From Bacteroidales bacterium (GTDB taxonomy: Bacteria; Bacteroidota; Bacteroidia; Bacteroidales; VadinHA17), in assembly GCA_018056245.1 (NCBI GenBank), contig JAGPFZ010000002.1, positions 52,594-116,593 on the forward strand: DNA of 64,000 bases, written 5' to 3'. This document shows positions 1 through 9,727 of the stretch, piece after piece. A program made the position numbers and the translations under genes. The notes below the pieces were generated by a model. It did not search any database. It was not told where the DNA came from and was given only the letters and a program-made list of their open reading frames with translations. The first letter of the stretch is position 1. Each line of letters opens with the position of its first letter.

Positions 1-1885
1 TACTTTCGTTTACTTTAGCAATTATAGCTTCGGCATTTATGAACTTTTTTGAAATTAGATTCTGGATATATGTCAGAATATTCGTAAGGAAGAAATAATA
101 AGTCAGAGCTGCTGAAAAATTATTCAGGAAAAACATAAACATCAAAGGCATCATATACATCATTAACTTCATTCCTGGCTGACTTTGTCCGGAAGTTGAA
201 TTTGACATTTTCATTGTCAGTATTGTGGAGGCAGTCATGAGTAAAGTGAAAAGACTTACATGATCTCCATAAACCGGGATTTTAAAAGGAAGATCTAATA
301 TCGAATCGTATGAAGAAAGATCTTTTGCCCAGAGAAATGCATGTTGCCTGAGTTCTATTGAAGTCGGGAAAAACCTGAGCATTGCAAAAAGTATAGGGAA
401 TTGGAGCAATGTAGGAAGACAGCCGCCCAGTGGATTTATACCTGCCCTTTTGTATAATTCCATAATGGCCTGTTGCTTTTTCATCGCATCTTCCTTGTTA
501 GGATACTTCTTTGAAATCTCATCAACTAATGGTTTTAGGGCTTGCATTTTTGCTTGCGACTGGAAAGACTTATACGAAAGAGGGAAAAGAATTATTTTTA
601 TAATAATTGTCAGAATAAGAATAATAATACCATAGTTTCCGATATATTGATTAAGCCAGTTGAAAATTGGAATTATAAGAAACTGATTTATCCATCTAAC
701 AATATTTTTCCCAAGCGTAACCAGCTCCTCAAGTTGCATGCCTTCTTTTTTGAGAGTAGAAAAATGGTTTGGACCCAGGTAAAATTTCATATTTATCGGT
801 TGGGTATTTGCTGGATTAAAAGGGATTCCGATTTCAGCCGCAAAATATTTTATGTATTTTGGAGAGGAAATAGTTCGTCTCTGCAAAAGATGAGCATTCT
901 GAAAAAAATCCTCTGCAATTAACACGCAAGAAAAAAACTGATCTTTAAAAGCTATCCAGCTAATCCGTGTTGTAATATCAGCTTCTTCAGATTCTTTTGT
1001 TGATCTTTCTTTAAATCCGTCAACATCATCCTGGTAATATTTGTATTTGATAGTTGTATATGATTCTTCGTTTGATCTCACTTTTTCTTTTTGTGGCGCA
1101 TACATTTTCCAGTCGAGAGTAATTGTACTCTGATTCCTGGCAATAAGATCTGAAATTCCGACAAAATTTACTTTGAAATCAACAGAATATTTTCCAGGTG
1201 CAAGTGTATAGATATACTCTATATATTTGCTGCTATCGGCATAAAGTCTGAGAGAAACAGTAGCAGTGTCATCTGTAGCCGTGATATGCTTTTCGTCAGA
1301 AACCGGCTCAAAGAAGAGATCATTAGTTTGTACAGGTTTATTATCGGCTGTGAAGAAGTTCAGGCCAAAAACTGTCGAATCCCCGTCGAACAAAATAAGT
1401 GGTCCGGAATTATAATCCTTATACTGTTTAAGTTTAGCTGAATAAATTCTTCCACCTTTCAATGATATTTTTAATTCGACCAGGTCATTTTCAAGAATTA
1501 TAAAATCATTTTCTCCTTCAGCTTTACTGGAAAATATACCATACTTATTAATATTTTCCAATTTGCCCGTATCAGAAATTATTTCAGTTTGTTCAGCAGG
1601 AATAGCGGCTTGTTTTGTAGTATCTCTTTCAGTCGCAGGTTGCGAAATTTCAAGATGCTGATTAAGTTCATTCAGTTTAAGCACAACGTCAGGCTGGTTT
1701 GGCTTAATACTTAATGCATTCATATATTCTATTCTTGCATTTTCATAATTACCGGCATTATAAAGTGAATCGGCCAGAACTACTTTCGCCTCATAAATTT
1801 TATTTATGCGATAATTATTATAAATGCCAAAACCAATAAAGATTGCGAATATTAGTAACAGCCCTTTAATTGTGTTCTTGTCCAT
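1..1885 (-). CDS. yidC: YidC membrane protein insertase (3' end beyond window)
   Basis: YidC/Oxa1-type insertase, which places membrane proteins in the inner membrane with or without SecYEG. About 628 codons are visible and the reading frame runs off the left window edge. Residues 7-22 form the N-terminal anchor. A periplasmic P1-like beta domain extends to about residue 370. The conserved C-terminal membrane region begins near residue 415 (YGIIILILTIIIK), followed by the cytoplasmic loop GINPLGGCLPTLLQFPILFA (about 482-505) and methionine-rich segments near 567-600. The start codon lies 3 bases beyond the pyrG stop codon, so the two are probably co-transcribed, an arrangement also seen in other Bacteroidales. 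Oddity: between the anchor and P1 (about 34-75) there is a TPR-like helical pair containing YNAGNYENARIEYMNALSIKP. Confidence 0.95.
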   Translation of the reverse strand, partial: MDKNTIKGLLLIFAIFIGFGIYNNYRINKIYEAKVVLADSLYNAGNYENARIEYMNALSIKPNQPDVVLKLNELNQHLEISQPATERDTTKQAAIPAEQTEIISDTGKLENINKYGIFSSKAEGENDFIILENDLVELKISLKGGRIYSAKLKQYKDYNSGPLILFDGDSTVFGLNFFTADNKPVQTNDLFFEPVSDEKHITATDDTATVSLRLYADSSKYIEYIYTLAPGKYSVDFKVNFVGISDLIARNQSTITLDWKMYAPQKEKVRSNEESYTTIKYKYYQDDVDGFKERSTKESEEADITTRISWIAFKDQFFSCVLIAEDFFQNAHLLQRRTISSPKYIKYFAAEIGIPFNPANTQPINMKFYLGPNHFSTLKKEGMQLEELVTLGKNIVRWINQFLIIPIFNWLNQYIGNYGIIILILTIIIKIILFPLSYKSFQSQAKMQALKPLVDEISKKYPNKEDAMKKQQAIMELYKRAGINPLGGCLPTLLQFPILFAMLRFFPTSIELRQHAFLWAKDLSSYDSILDLPFKIPVYGDHVSLFTLLMTASTILTMKMSNSTSGQSQPGMKLMMYMMPLMFMFFLNNFSAALTYYFFLTNILTYIQNLISKKFINAEAIIAKVNES

Positions 1886-1888
1886 GAT

Positions 1889-3517
1889 TTAATTACTAGC
1901 ATTTTTCTCATTGTTGTATTCTATACATGCCCTTATGAAATCGATGAAAAGAGGATGAGGCTTAACAACGGTACTGCTGTATTCCGGATGGAATTGCACC
2001 CCTGTAAACCATCTGTGTGAAGGGAGTTCCATGATCTCTACAAGATTTGATTCAGGGTTTATGCCGGCTGGAATCATTCCTTTTTTTACAAATTCATCAA
2101 GATATTTGTTATTGAACTCATACCTGTGTCTATGTCGTTCAATAATTTCACTTGTGCCATAAATCCTGTAAGCCCGTGAGTTGGTGTCGAGTATGCATTT
2201 ATAGCCGCCCAGCCTCATTGTCCCGCCCATATAAGTTATATTTTTCTGTTCTTGCATCAAGTCTATTACTGGATATTTTGTTTTATGGTCAATTTCTGTC
2301 GTATGTGCATCTGAAAAGCCCAGTACATTTCTTGCAAATTCAATAACTGCGCATTGCATCCCAAGGCAGATGCCAAAAAAAGGAATATTGTTTTCCCTGG
2401 CATACTTTGCTGTTATAATCTTACCTTCAATTCCACGTGATCCAAAGCCAGGAGCAATAAGAATTCCGTCAAGATCTTTAAGGATTTCGGTGACATTTGT
2501 TTCATTAATACTCTCTGATGAAATAAGTTTTGTATTGACACAGCACTTATTAGCCGAACCTCCATGCACAAACGACTCAGATATAGATTTATATGCGTCG
2601 TGAAGTTCGACGTATTTTCCAATAAGCCCTACATTAATATTATATTCCGGATTTTTAATCCTTTCAAGAAATTCATACCATTCTTTCAAATCAGGATCAT
2701 GGCCAGGAGGAAGATCTAATTTGCGAAGGACTGTCTGGTCGAGCTTTTCTTGAAGCATTCGTATAGGCACTTCATAAATAGTTGAAACATCAACTGATTC
2801 AACAACAGCATATTCCTCGACATTACAGAAAAGTGCAACTTTCTTTTTAATATCTTCTGAAAGAGACTTTTCTGTTCGCAGAACGAGAACATCAGGTTGA
2901 ATTCCTGCTTCGAGCAGAGCCTTAACAGAATGTTGTGTAGGTTTTGTTTTTTGTTCTCCTGAAGCTGATAAATAGGGAACAAGTGTAAGATGAATAACTA
3001 TGCAGTTTTTCTGTCCGAGTTCCCATTTCATTTGACGAACAGCCTCGATATATGGAAGTGATTCTATATCGCCAACTGTTCCTCCGATTTCGGTAAACAC
3101 GATATCGAATTTTTTCCCCAGAGTTACAAGTTTTATCCTTCGTTTTATTTCATCTGTGATATGAGGTATAACCTGGACTGTTTTTCCCAGATAATCGCCT
3201 CTGCGTTCCTTATTTATAACAGTCTGATATACTTTTCCGGTTGTCACGTTATTTGCCTGGGTTGTAGGGATATTCAGGAATCTTTCATAATGGCCAAGGT
3301 CGAGGTCCGTTTCGGCTCCATCGAGTGTCACATAACATTCACCATGTTCATAGGGATTAAGAGTTCCAGAATCTACATTTATATATGGATCGAGTTTCTG
3401 AATAGTTACTGAATATCCGCGAGCCTGGAGTAGCTTCGCCAGAGAAGCCGATATTATTCCCTTCCCCAGTGAAGAAGCTACACCTCCTGTGACAAATACG
3501 TATTTTACTTCAGTCAA
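1889..3517 (-). CDS. pyrG: CTP synthase
   Basis: Converts UTP to CTP using ATP and glutamine, the last step of de novo cytidine nucleotide synthesis, in the cytosol. At 542 residues it has the family's normal length. The N-terminal synthetase domain shows the P-loop-like GGVASSLGKGI at 11-21 and GGTVGDIES at 145-153. The C-terminal class-I glutamine amidotransferase domain shows GICLGMQ with the nucleophile Cys384, and FHPEYSS with His510 and Glu512 completing the triad. It lies between the DUF349 gene (42-base gap) and yidC (3-base gap) on the same strand, so a three-gene transcription unit is likely. Nothing is missing or unusual. Confidence 0.98.
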   Translation of the reverse strand: MTEVKYVFVTGGVASSLGKGIISASLAKLLQARGYSVTIQKLDPYINVDSGTLNPYEHGECYVTLDGAETDLDLGHYERFLNIPTTQANNVTTGKVYQTVINKERRGDYLGKTVQVIPHITDEIKRRIKLVTLGKKFDIVFTEIGGTVGDIESLPYIEAVRQMKWELGQKNCIVIHLTLVPYLSASGEQKTKPTQHSVKALLEAGIQPDVLVLRTEKSLSEDIKKKVALFCNVEEYAVVESVDVSTIYEVPIRMLQEKLDQTVLRKLDLPPGHDPDLKEWYEFLERIKNPEYNINVGLIGKYVELHDAYKSISESFVHGGSANKCCVNTKLISSESINETNVTEILKDLDGILIAPGFGSRGIEGKIITAKYARENNIPFFGICLGMQCAVIEFARNVLGFSDAHTTEIDHKTKYPVIDLMQEQKNITYMGGTMRLGGYKCILDTNSRAYRIYGTSEIIERHRHRYEFNNKYLDEFVKKGMIPAGINPESNLVEIMELPSHRWFTGVQFHPEYSSTVVKPHPLFIDFIRACIEYNNEKNASN

Positions 3518-3559
3518 TTTTTAAAATATTAATAATTTTCTGTAATAGTTGAATTAAGG

Positions 3560-5593
3560 CTATTCTTCATTACTCATCTGGTCAATCAATTTTACTTTCT
3601 CTTCCAGTGTCTTTATAGTTTTTTTGGCATTTTTTATTTTTTCTTCCACTTCTTTTATCATAGTTTCCGCATTCGGTGATTTTGCAAAAAAGCCAATATT
3701 ATTTTCCCACAGAACAATATCATTTTCAAGCTGTTTTATTTTCGAAATGAATTTTTCTCTTTCATTACTTATCTTGCGAAACGACCTTGCATTCGATTTC
3801 ATCGTTTCGAGTTTTGTCCGGTATTTCAGAATACTTCTGTCTTCATCTCCAATTTTAAGCTTATCAAATTGTTTATTCAATGCATTACGATAGCGGTTAT
3901 TGATTTCTTCTTTACGGTTAAATGGAACAAAACCTATGTCGGTCCATCTTTTTTGAATTTCTTTAAGGCGCTTAAATGCTTCCTGCACATCGTTCCCGGC
4001 TTCAAAAGATTCAAGCTGAGCAATAAGTTCCTCTTTGGCTTTAAGGTTATTTTCATACGAGTTATCAAGGCTTGCAAAATATTCGGCTTTTCTGGTAAAA
4101 AAATTGTCGCAAGCTTTTCTAAACCTTTTCCAAATTTTTTCTGAGTATTTTCTTGGTACCGGACCTATTTCTTTCCACTCTTTCTGAAGTTTTATAAATG
4201 CTTCTGTTGTTGCTTTCCAATCGGTACTTTCCTGCATAGCTTCAGCCTGAATACATAATTCTGTCTTCCGCTGAAAATTATTCATTTGAATTTCCTTATT
4301 GTCGGCATAAAAGCTCCTTTTCTTTTCAAAGAAGGTATCGCATGCCTCCCTGAACCGCTGATATATTTTGTTATTTTGTTTTTTTGGCGCAAATCCTATA
4401 GTTCTCCACATCTTTTGTAAATCTATAACTATTCGAGCTTTTTCCTCAAAATCTTTAAAAGTTTTAATTTCTTCCCTGTTAATCTCCTCAATTTTTTCGC
4501 AGAGAGCTATTTTTGATTCAAGATTTTTTCTTTGTTCTTCTTTTTGTTTTTCAAAATATTGATGATGTCGTTGATTTATTGTATTTGTAATTTCACGGAA
4601 TCTCTCCCATATTTCATTTTTCGATTCATGAGGTACCGGGCCAATTTCCCGCCATGCATTATGATAATCCTGCAATTTGCGGAATGCAACGACCGGATTC
4701 GGTTCAAGCATCAATTCTTCAGCTTTTTCACAAAGTCTTACTTTTGCTTCTAGATTTTTTTTAAGGTCGAGATCGCGGAGTTCTTTGTTAATTTTAATAT
4801 AATCGTAAAAAATCTCAACTGCATGGTGGTAATTATCCCATAGCTCTTTAAGCGCATTCTGTGGTACAATTCCAATGGAATGCCATTCATCCTGAAGTAT
4901 CCTGAACTCCTGAAATGTTTTATTTATAGACTCTTCTCTGTTTACCAGATCTTTTATTTTTTCAATTATTTCATATTTTTTTCTTAGATTCTCGAGTTTT
5001 TCAGCTTCCTGAATTTTCCCGAAATCAGTCTTCTTTGATTTATATTTCTCCAGAAGTTCTTTCACACGCTGCTCGAGCGGATCAACATAAATTCTGTAAT
5101 CTTCAATTTTTCCACCACTTTCAAGAAAATTCTTCTTTCTCTCTTCGGCTTCCTGTTTAATTTTCTTATTGAATAGAGCTTTAATGCGTTCAACATCATC
5201 CTTTATTTCGTTGGGAGGTCTGTTTTCAATTATTAACTCGAGAGTTTCAACAAGTTCGGATTTTGAATATCCTGAATAGTCAACAGGGGGAAGTTCGATT
5301 TCTTCTACATTTTCAATTAAATCAAATTCTTGAATATTTTTTTCATCTGAAACAGGAATGATTTGTGATACGTCGAAATCTTTATTTTCACCCTTTAATT
5401 TTTCGTTCTCCGGTTTTTGATTCATTTCCGTTTTGGCTTCCGGCACTAATGGAAACTCTTGACTTTCATCATTGGACAACTGCTGAACAGATTCATTTAT
5501 CTGCATGGAAGGAGTTTCAGTATTTTCGCCGGCATCAACTGATGCTGCGAATTGTTCATTATGAACAGAATCATTCGGATCTTTTTCAATCAT
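3560..5593 (-). CDS. DUF349 repeat protein (five repeats)
   Basis: A 677-residue cytosolic, charged, helical protein. No signal peptide is seen. The first 110 residues are acidic and low-complexity. After about residue 225 there are five tandem DUF349 units, each with a conserved tryptophan (W237, W314, W396, W473, W550) at a spacing of 77-82 residues, followed by a (I/F)GxVPxxxxxxIWxRFR-type segment. The last 90 residues are a lysine/glutamate coiled coil. DUF349 proteins are widespread in Bacteroidota and their molecular role is not well established; repeated helical bundles suggest a scaffold or nucleic-acid partner. It sits immediately upstream of pyrG on the same strand. Confidence 0.88.
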   Translation of the reverse strand: MIEKDPNDSVHNEQFAASVDAGENTETPSMQINESVQQLSNDESQEFPLVPEAKTEMNQKPENEKLKGENKDFDVSQIIPVSDEKNIQEFDLIENVEEIELPPVDYSGYSKSELVETLELIIENRPPNEIKDDVERIKALFNKKIKQEAEERKKNFLESGGKIEDYRIYVDPLEQRVKELLEKYKSKKTDFGKIQEAEKLENLRKKYEIIEKIKDLVNREESINKTFQEFRILQDEWHSIGIVPQNALKELWDNYHHAVEIFYDYIKINKELRDLDLKKNLEAKVRLCEKAEELMLEPNPVVAFRKLQDYHNAWREIGPVPHESKNEIWERFREITNTINQRHHQYFEKQKEEQRKNLESKIALCEKIEEINREEIKTFKDFEEKARIVIDLQKMWRTIGFAPKKQNNKIYQRFREACDTFFEKKRSFYADNKEIQMNNFQRKTELCIQAEAMQESTDWKATTEAFIKLQKEWKEIGPVPRKYSEKIWKRFRKACDNFFTRKAEYFASLDNSYENNLKAKEELIAQLESFEAGNDVQEAFKRLKEIQKRWTDIGFVPFNRKEEINNRYRNALNKQFDKLKIGDEDRSILKYRTKLETMKSNARSFRKISNEREKFISKIKQLENDIVLWENNIGFFAKSPNAETMIKEVEEKIKNAKKTIKTLEEKVKLIDQMSNEE

Positions 5594-5843
5594 TTTAATC
5601 CCATTTTCAACGAAATAACATTTAAAACTCCATTAATGTCTCTCTGGAATTTTTAGGGTACGAAATTATTGATTATTTAATTAAACTCAAAGTATTAATA
5701 CAAATAATGACATATAAGTTTCAAAATCGGGAAACAATATTCTTCATTCAAAACAATTTTTAGATTGAGAAAGATTATTAAAAATTTTCAATATAAACAA
5801 AATGTGATTACCTTTGAAAGAAGCATTATTCTTTGTATAAAGA

Positions 5844-5987
5844 ATGGAAAATCAGTTTTATATAATTCTGGCGATTGGTTTTATTGTGGTTTTCATTGTT
5901 CGTAAAGTAAGGAAACAGAATTCAGGCGACCATGAAAATATCAGTAAAAAAGAAGATGATGACTATGAACCTTATTTAAAAAAGTAA
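5844..5987 (+). CDS. small single-pass membrane protein, 47 residues
   Basis: This short reading frame encodes MENQFYIILAIGFIVVFIVR, a hydrophobic helix of about 15-17 residues, followed by basic residues and then an acidic tail (KKEDDDYEPYLKK). The layout is that of a single-span inner-membrane microprotein with a cytosolic charged tail. It lies alone in the 402-base gap between the DUF349 gene and the HlyD-like gene, on the opposite strand, and ends 8 bases before the convergent HlyD stop codon. I do not recognise a named family. The coherent membrane-then-charged architecture favours a real gene, but no homologue comparison was possible. Confidence 0.55.
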   Translation: MENQFYIILAIGFIVVFIVRKVRKQNSGDHENISKKEDDDYEPYLKK

Positions 5988-5995
5988 GTTCTGAA

Positions 5996-7318
5996 TTATC
6001 TTTTATTCCTCGAAATAAAATATCTGAAAGGATAAATCATTTTTTCAAGAAGGCTTCTGTCGTCTGTAATTATTTCAGCCACTCCTGTCATATTTTGTGT
6101 GAATTCAAGATTCCTGTTATAAAGTGTAGTGAGTCCATTTTCAAGTTCAATTTCAATAAGATATGAATCTCCAGCAGGAACCAGCGATTTTGAATGTACT
6201 CTCCCTCTCAGCATTCCGTATTCCATATATGGATATCCTGAAAGCTTAATATGTACAATTTGCCCTTCTTTTACCTTTCCTGATTTATGCATTTTAAGAT
6301 TTACCTTTCCAATATATTTTCCGGGATTTTCAGGTACAACCGATAAAACAGGTTCTTCCTTTTTTACAAGCTGATTCTCCGACCAGTATCTTGAAAATGT
6401 CACAATACCGTCGACAGGTGAAACAATTAAATAATTATTTTCCCATATACTAAGAGCGGCTTTTAGATTTTTAAAAGTTTCTTTAAGCGAATTAAGAAGA
6501 TTTTTATATTCTTCAGTCCGTTTTATGGAATATTCGTCAATCAATTCTCTTCTTGTTGCAATTTCAATATTTCCTGAAGAAATATCAACACGAACATTCT
6601 GCAGTTCTATCTGCTGCATTATCAGGGCCTGTCTGGATTTTTCAAGTTCAGCCGTGGGTATGGTTTTTCCGGCATTAAGAGCAGAGTCGCGTCTGAATTT
6701 GTTAAGTTCAAGAAAATAATTCTCAACGTACAATTTTTCTTTAACCTGTAATCGCGATAAATACGTTTCGAGTTCTTTAATTTCTCTGTTAACAGCTTTT
6801 ATCTTAGCTCCGTAATAGTCGTTCGACACAAAGTTGAGTAGGTCGGAGAGTGCCTTATGAAATGTTTCATAACTGGACTGAAGCTCTCCCAATTCTGAAA
6901 GATCCAGGACCGAACTAAGAGCGAAGCTCTCACGGTATATATTGAATGTATCTATGAATGCTTTCAATTTTATTATCTCGTCGAACGATGCAGGGTTTTC
7001 CATAACAGCCAGAATTTGTCCTGCTTTTACATGTTCTTTATCGGATACCATAAGCAGCATTATGCGTCCGGTTGTTTTGGACATTACTCCTACAGGAGGA
7101 TTTTCAGTCGTTATTTCAACTGGGGAGGCCACAACATCCGGATATTTTACCAGCCATGAGAAAAGAAAGAAAAGAGCAAACAGGATGAAAAGAACCGTTG
7201 TGCCCCATCTTAAAATCCTGGGTGGCGGAGTGCCCATTATTTCCTCGACTGGCTCGGAATATTTGATTTCGTGTTTTGCCCGATTCGTATTTTTTCCGGC
7301 TTCAGTTTCCAAGTTCAA
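5996..7318 (-). CDS. HlyD-family periplasmic adaptor for peptide export
   Basis: A 440-residue membrane-fusion protein of the type that links an inner-membrane ABC exporter to an outer-membrane channel. A short cytosolic N-terminus is followed by one membrane helix at 38-57 (TVLFILFALFFLFSWLV). Next come a biotinyl-lipoyl-like half (about 70-105), a long coiled-coil hairpin (about 110-280), the second lipoyl half beginning near YLIVSPVDGIVTF, and a beta-barrel domain. The start codon overlaps the end of the C39 ABC transporter gene by 17 bases, so the two are translationally coupled and almost certainly form one exporter. No outer-membrane TolC-type gene lies in the same unit; the nearest one (28840-30168) belongs to an RND operon. 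Confidence 0.9.
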   Translation of the reverse strand: MNLETEAGKNTNRAKHEIKYSEPVEEIMGTPPPRILRWGTTVLFILFALFFLFSWLVKYPDVVASPVEITTENPPVGVMSKTTGRIMLLMVSDKEHVKAGQILAVMENPASFDEIIKLKAFIDTFNIYRESFALSSVLDLSELGELQSSYETFHKALSDLLNFVSNDYYGAKIKAVNREIKELETYLSRLQVKEKLYVENYFLELNKFRRDSALNAGKTIPTAELEKSRQALIMQQIELQNVRVDISSGNIEIATRRELIDEYSIKRTEEYKNLLNSLKETFKNLKAALSIWENNYLIVSPVDGIVTFSRYWSENQLVKKEEPVLSVVPENPGKYIGKVNLKMHKSGKVKEGQIVHIKLSGYPYMEYGMLRGRVHSKSLVPAGDSYLIEIELENGLTTLYNRNLEFTQNMTGVAEIITDDRSLLEKMIYPFRYFISRNKR

Positions 7319-9488
7319 GCTGGTTTTTAATTAAACTATAATATGCACCCTCTTTTTTAATCAGTTCTTCATGAGTTCCGGATTCTGTAATATGTCCGCT
7401 ATCAAGAACAACTATCTTATCGGCCTCACGAACGGTACTGAGCCTATGAGCAACTACTATCACGGTTTTACCTTTATAGAAGCTTTTCATATTGCCGACA
7501 ATCACTTTTTCGGTATTGGCATCGAGTGAGTTTGTGGCTTCATCTAAAATAATAATTTCGGGATTTTTATAAACCACTCTGGCAATTAGTAAGCGTTGCT
7601 TCTGGCCTTCACTCAATCCATGTCCGTTCATACCTACTTTCGTATTATAACCAAGTGGAAGCGATTCTATAAAACTTCTTATGTTAGCCATTTCAGCCGC
7701 TGCATAAAGCCTTTCCTCATCAATTTCCTCTACTCCGGGTGCTATATTGGCAGCAATTGTATCAGCAAATATATAACCATCCTGCATAACGACTCCTACT
7801 TTTTTTCGCCAGGTTTTTAAACTTATATTCTCCAGCCTTATATCGCCTACAATAATTTCACCTGCAACAGGCTTATAGAAGCCAAGTATCATTTTAAGAA
7901 GGGTTGTTTTCCCACTTCCGCTTGTTCCAACAATGGCTGTTACATTATTCTCTCTTATAACCATGTCGATATCTTTGAGCACAAAAGGTGACCTGGGACC
8001 TTCATACTGGAAAGAAAGATTATTTATATAAATATCCTTGTGCTCAGGTATTTTCTTTACTTTGGCTTCGGGCGCCGCTTCTTCTTCATCCATTGAATGA
8101 ACCTCCGAAAGCCTGTCGAGACTTAGTTTTGCATCTTGAGAAACTCTGAAAAAATATATAAGCTGGTTTACAGGAACATTGAGCTGACCGATAATAAATT
8201 GAACGGCCAGCATCATGCCAAGAGTCATCTGACCTTTTATGACTGACATTGCTGATACAAGCGTTATCAGAATATTTGTTATTTCGTTTATAAGAGTTGC
8301 TCCAGCACTCTGGTATTGAAGCAGACTCAATCCCTTAATTCTGATACGAAAAAGAATTGCCTGCAAATTTTCCCACTCCCACCGTCTATGTAATTCACTT
8401 TGTGTGAGCTTAATTTCCTGCATGCCATTTACAATCTGAATAAGTTTATTATTTGTTGCCGACATTTGATGAAACCTCTGGTAGTCAAGAATGGCTCTTC
8501 GTTTCATGAAAAGTGATACCCACAGAATATACAAAGCTGTTCCGGTCAGGAAAATTGCAAGAATTCTCAAATTGAAAATTGCAAGCACTATGCCGAAGAT
8601 AATAACATTGAAAAACGAGAAAATAATATTTAGCGAGGCAGATGTCAGAAAATCCTCGATTCTGTTATTATCGTCAATTCTCTGAAGAATATCACCGGTG
8701 AGTTTTGTGTCGAAATATGATATCGGTAATGCCATAAGCTTCTGAAGAAAACCTGAAATAATGGCTACATTAATACGTGTACCGATATGAAGCAGAAGCC
8801 AGCTTCGTATATACTCCACAGAAAAACGACCTGCAACAAGTGCGAGTTGAGCAAAGAGTATCAGATAAATAAATCCAATATCGTTGTTGTTGATTCCAAT
8901 GTCAATAACCGCCTGTGTAAGAAAAGGAATAACGAGCTGGATAAGACTGCCAAGAAATAATCCAATGATAAGCTGGTATATATATTTTTTGTAAAGCTTG
9001 AAATATTTCCAGAGGAACTTGAATCCACCTTTAGGTTTTTCGTCCTCTCCTATAGAATAAAGAGCAGGCGTAGGTTCCATGATCAAAACAAGGCCTACAG
9101 GCTCACCGTCAATAACCGTGCCTGCCCAGTTTTTTTTAAATTCATCGTGAGAATAGCGTATAAGTCCAAGGGCAGGATCGGCAACCCAGATATATTTATC
9201 GGATGTTTTGTAAACAACTACAAAATGTCTTTGTTTCCAGTGAACGATACAAGGAAGAGGCACGTTTAAAAGAAAAGTATTGAAAGGTATCTTTACACCT
9301 ATTGTCCTGAATCCAAGTGAATCGGCAGCTTCTGATAACCCAAGAAAGGAAACCCCTTCTCTTGTTATATAACACCTTTTACGCAAGTTTTCAAGCGAGA
9401 AATTCTTTCCGTAATATCCTGCCACCATCTTAAGACAGGCAGGGCCACAGTCCATCGTATCAGGTTGCCGTACAAAGGGGAATGACAT
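7302..9488 (-). CDS. C39 peptidase-containing ABC exporter
   Basis: A 728-residue bifunctional exporter that removes a double-glycine leader from a peptide and pumps the product out. The N-terminal C39 cysteine protease shows Gln8, Cys14 (MDCGPACLK), His89 (KQRHFVVVYK) and Asp104 (VADPALG), so it looks catalytically complete. A six-helix ABC membrane domain spans about 165-440. The nucleotide-binding domain has Walker A GTSGSGKTTLLK (about 519-530), signature LSEGQ (about 623) and Walker B IIILDEA (about 643-649). It is followed by the overlapping HlyD adaptor gene and faces the sigma-factor gene across a 239-base divergent region. The probable substrate is the GG-leader peptide at 13625-13777; that pairing is inferred from the leader type and proximity. 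Confidence 0.95.
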   Translation of the reverse strand: MSFPFVRQPDTMDCGPACLKMVAGYYGKNFSLENLRKRCYITREGVSFLGLSEAADSLGFRTIGVKIPFNTFLLNVPLPCIVHWKQRHFVVVYKTSDKYIWVADPALGLIRYSHDEFKKNWAGTVIDGEPVGLVLIMEPTPALYSIGEDEKPKGGFKFLWKYFKLYKKYIYQLIIGLFLGSLIQLVIPFLTQAVIDIGINNNDIGFIYLILFAQLALVAGRFSVEYIRSWLLLHIGTRINVAIISGFLQKLMALPISYFDTKLTGDILQRIDDNNRIEDFLTSASLNIIFSFFNVIIFGIVLAIFNLRILAIFLTGTALYILWVSLFMKRRAILDYQRFHQMSATNNKLIQIVNGMQEIKLTQSELHRRWEWENLQAILFRIRIKGLSLLQYQSAGATLINEITNILITLVSAMSVIKGQMTLGMMLAVQFIIGQLNVPVNQLIYFFRVSQDAKLSLDRLSEVHSMDEEEAAPEAKVKKIPEHKDIYINNLSFQYEGPRSPFVLKDIDMVIRENNVTAIVGTSGSGKTTLLKMILGFYKPVAGEIIVGDIRLENISLKTWRKKVGVVMQDGYIFADTIAANIAPGVEEIDEERLYAAAEMANIRSFIESLPLGYNTKVGMNGHGLSEGQKQRLLIARVVYKNPEIIILDEATNSLDANTEKVIVGNMKSFYKGKTVIVVAHRLSTVREADKIVVLDSGHITESGTHEELIKKEGAYYSLIKNQLELGN

Positions 9489-9691
9489 AACTGCTTTTCA
9501 TCTCTTTATCTCTCGTAAAGATATTTAATTTTAAAAAAGAGCATTGACTTTTACGTTAAAAACAAATTTTTGGAGAATATGAATATGATAAATTAATCCT
9601 GAATAACAAAATTTAAACGCATTCAGCATTGATTATAATATTGGAACTATTGATTTGTTTTGATTAATTTCCCTTCTATTATGGGAAGTAT

Positions 9692-9699
9692 TATATTTG
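9692..9699 (+). promoter_or_regulatory. -7 box of sigma-factor gene promoter
   Basis: TATATTTG matches the Bacteroidota -7 element TAnnTTTG exactly. It would start transcription near 9706, about 22 bases before the TTG start of the sigma-factor gene. No well-spaced -33 TTTG is seen. Confidence 0.55.
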
Positions 9700-9727
9700 T
9701 CAGTATACAATAGCATTCTGACTTAGG

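Noticed and set aside
450-922. Two plus-strand ORFs near the left edge
   Set aside because: They are shadows of yidC, which reads through on the minus strand with conserved membrane motifs.
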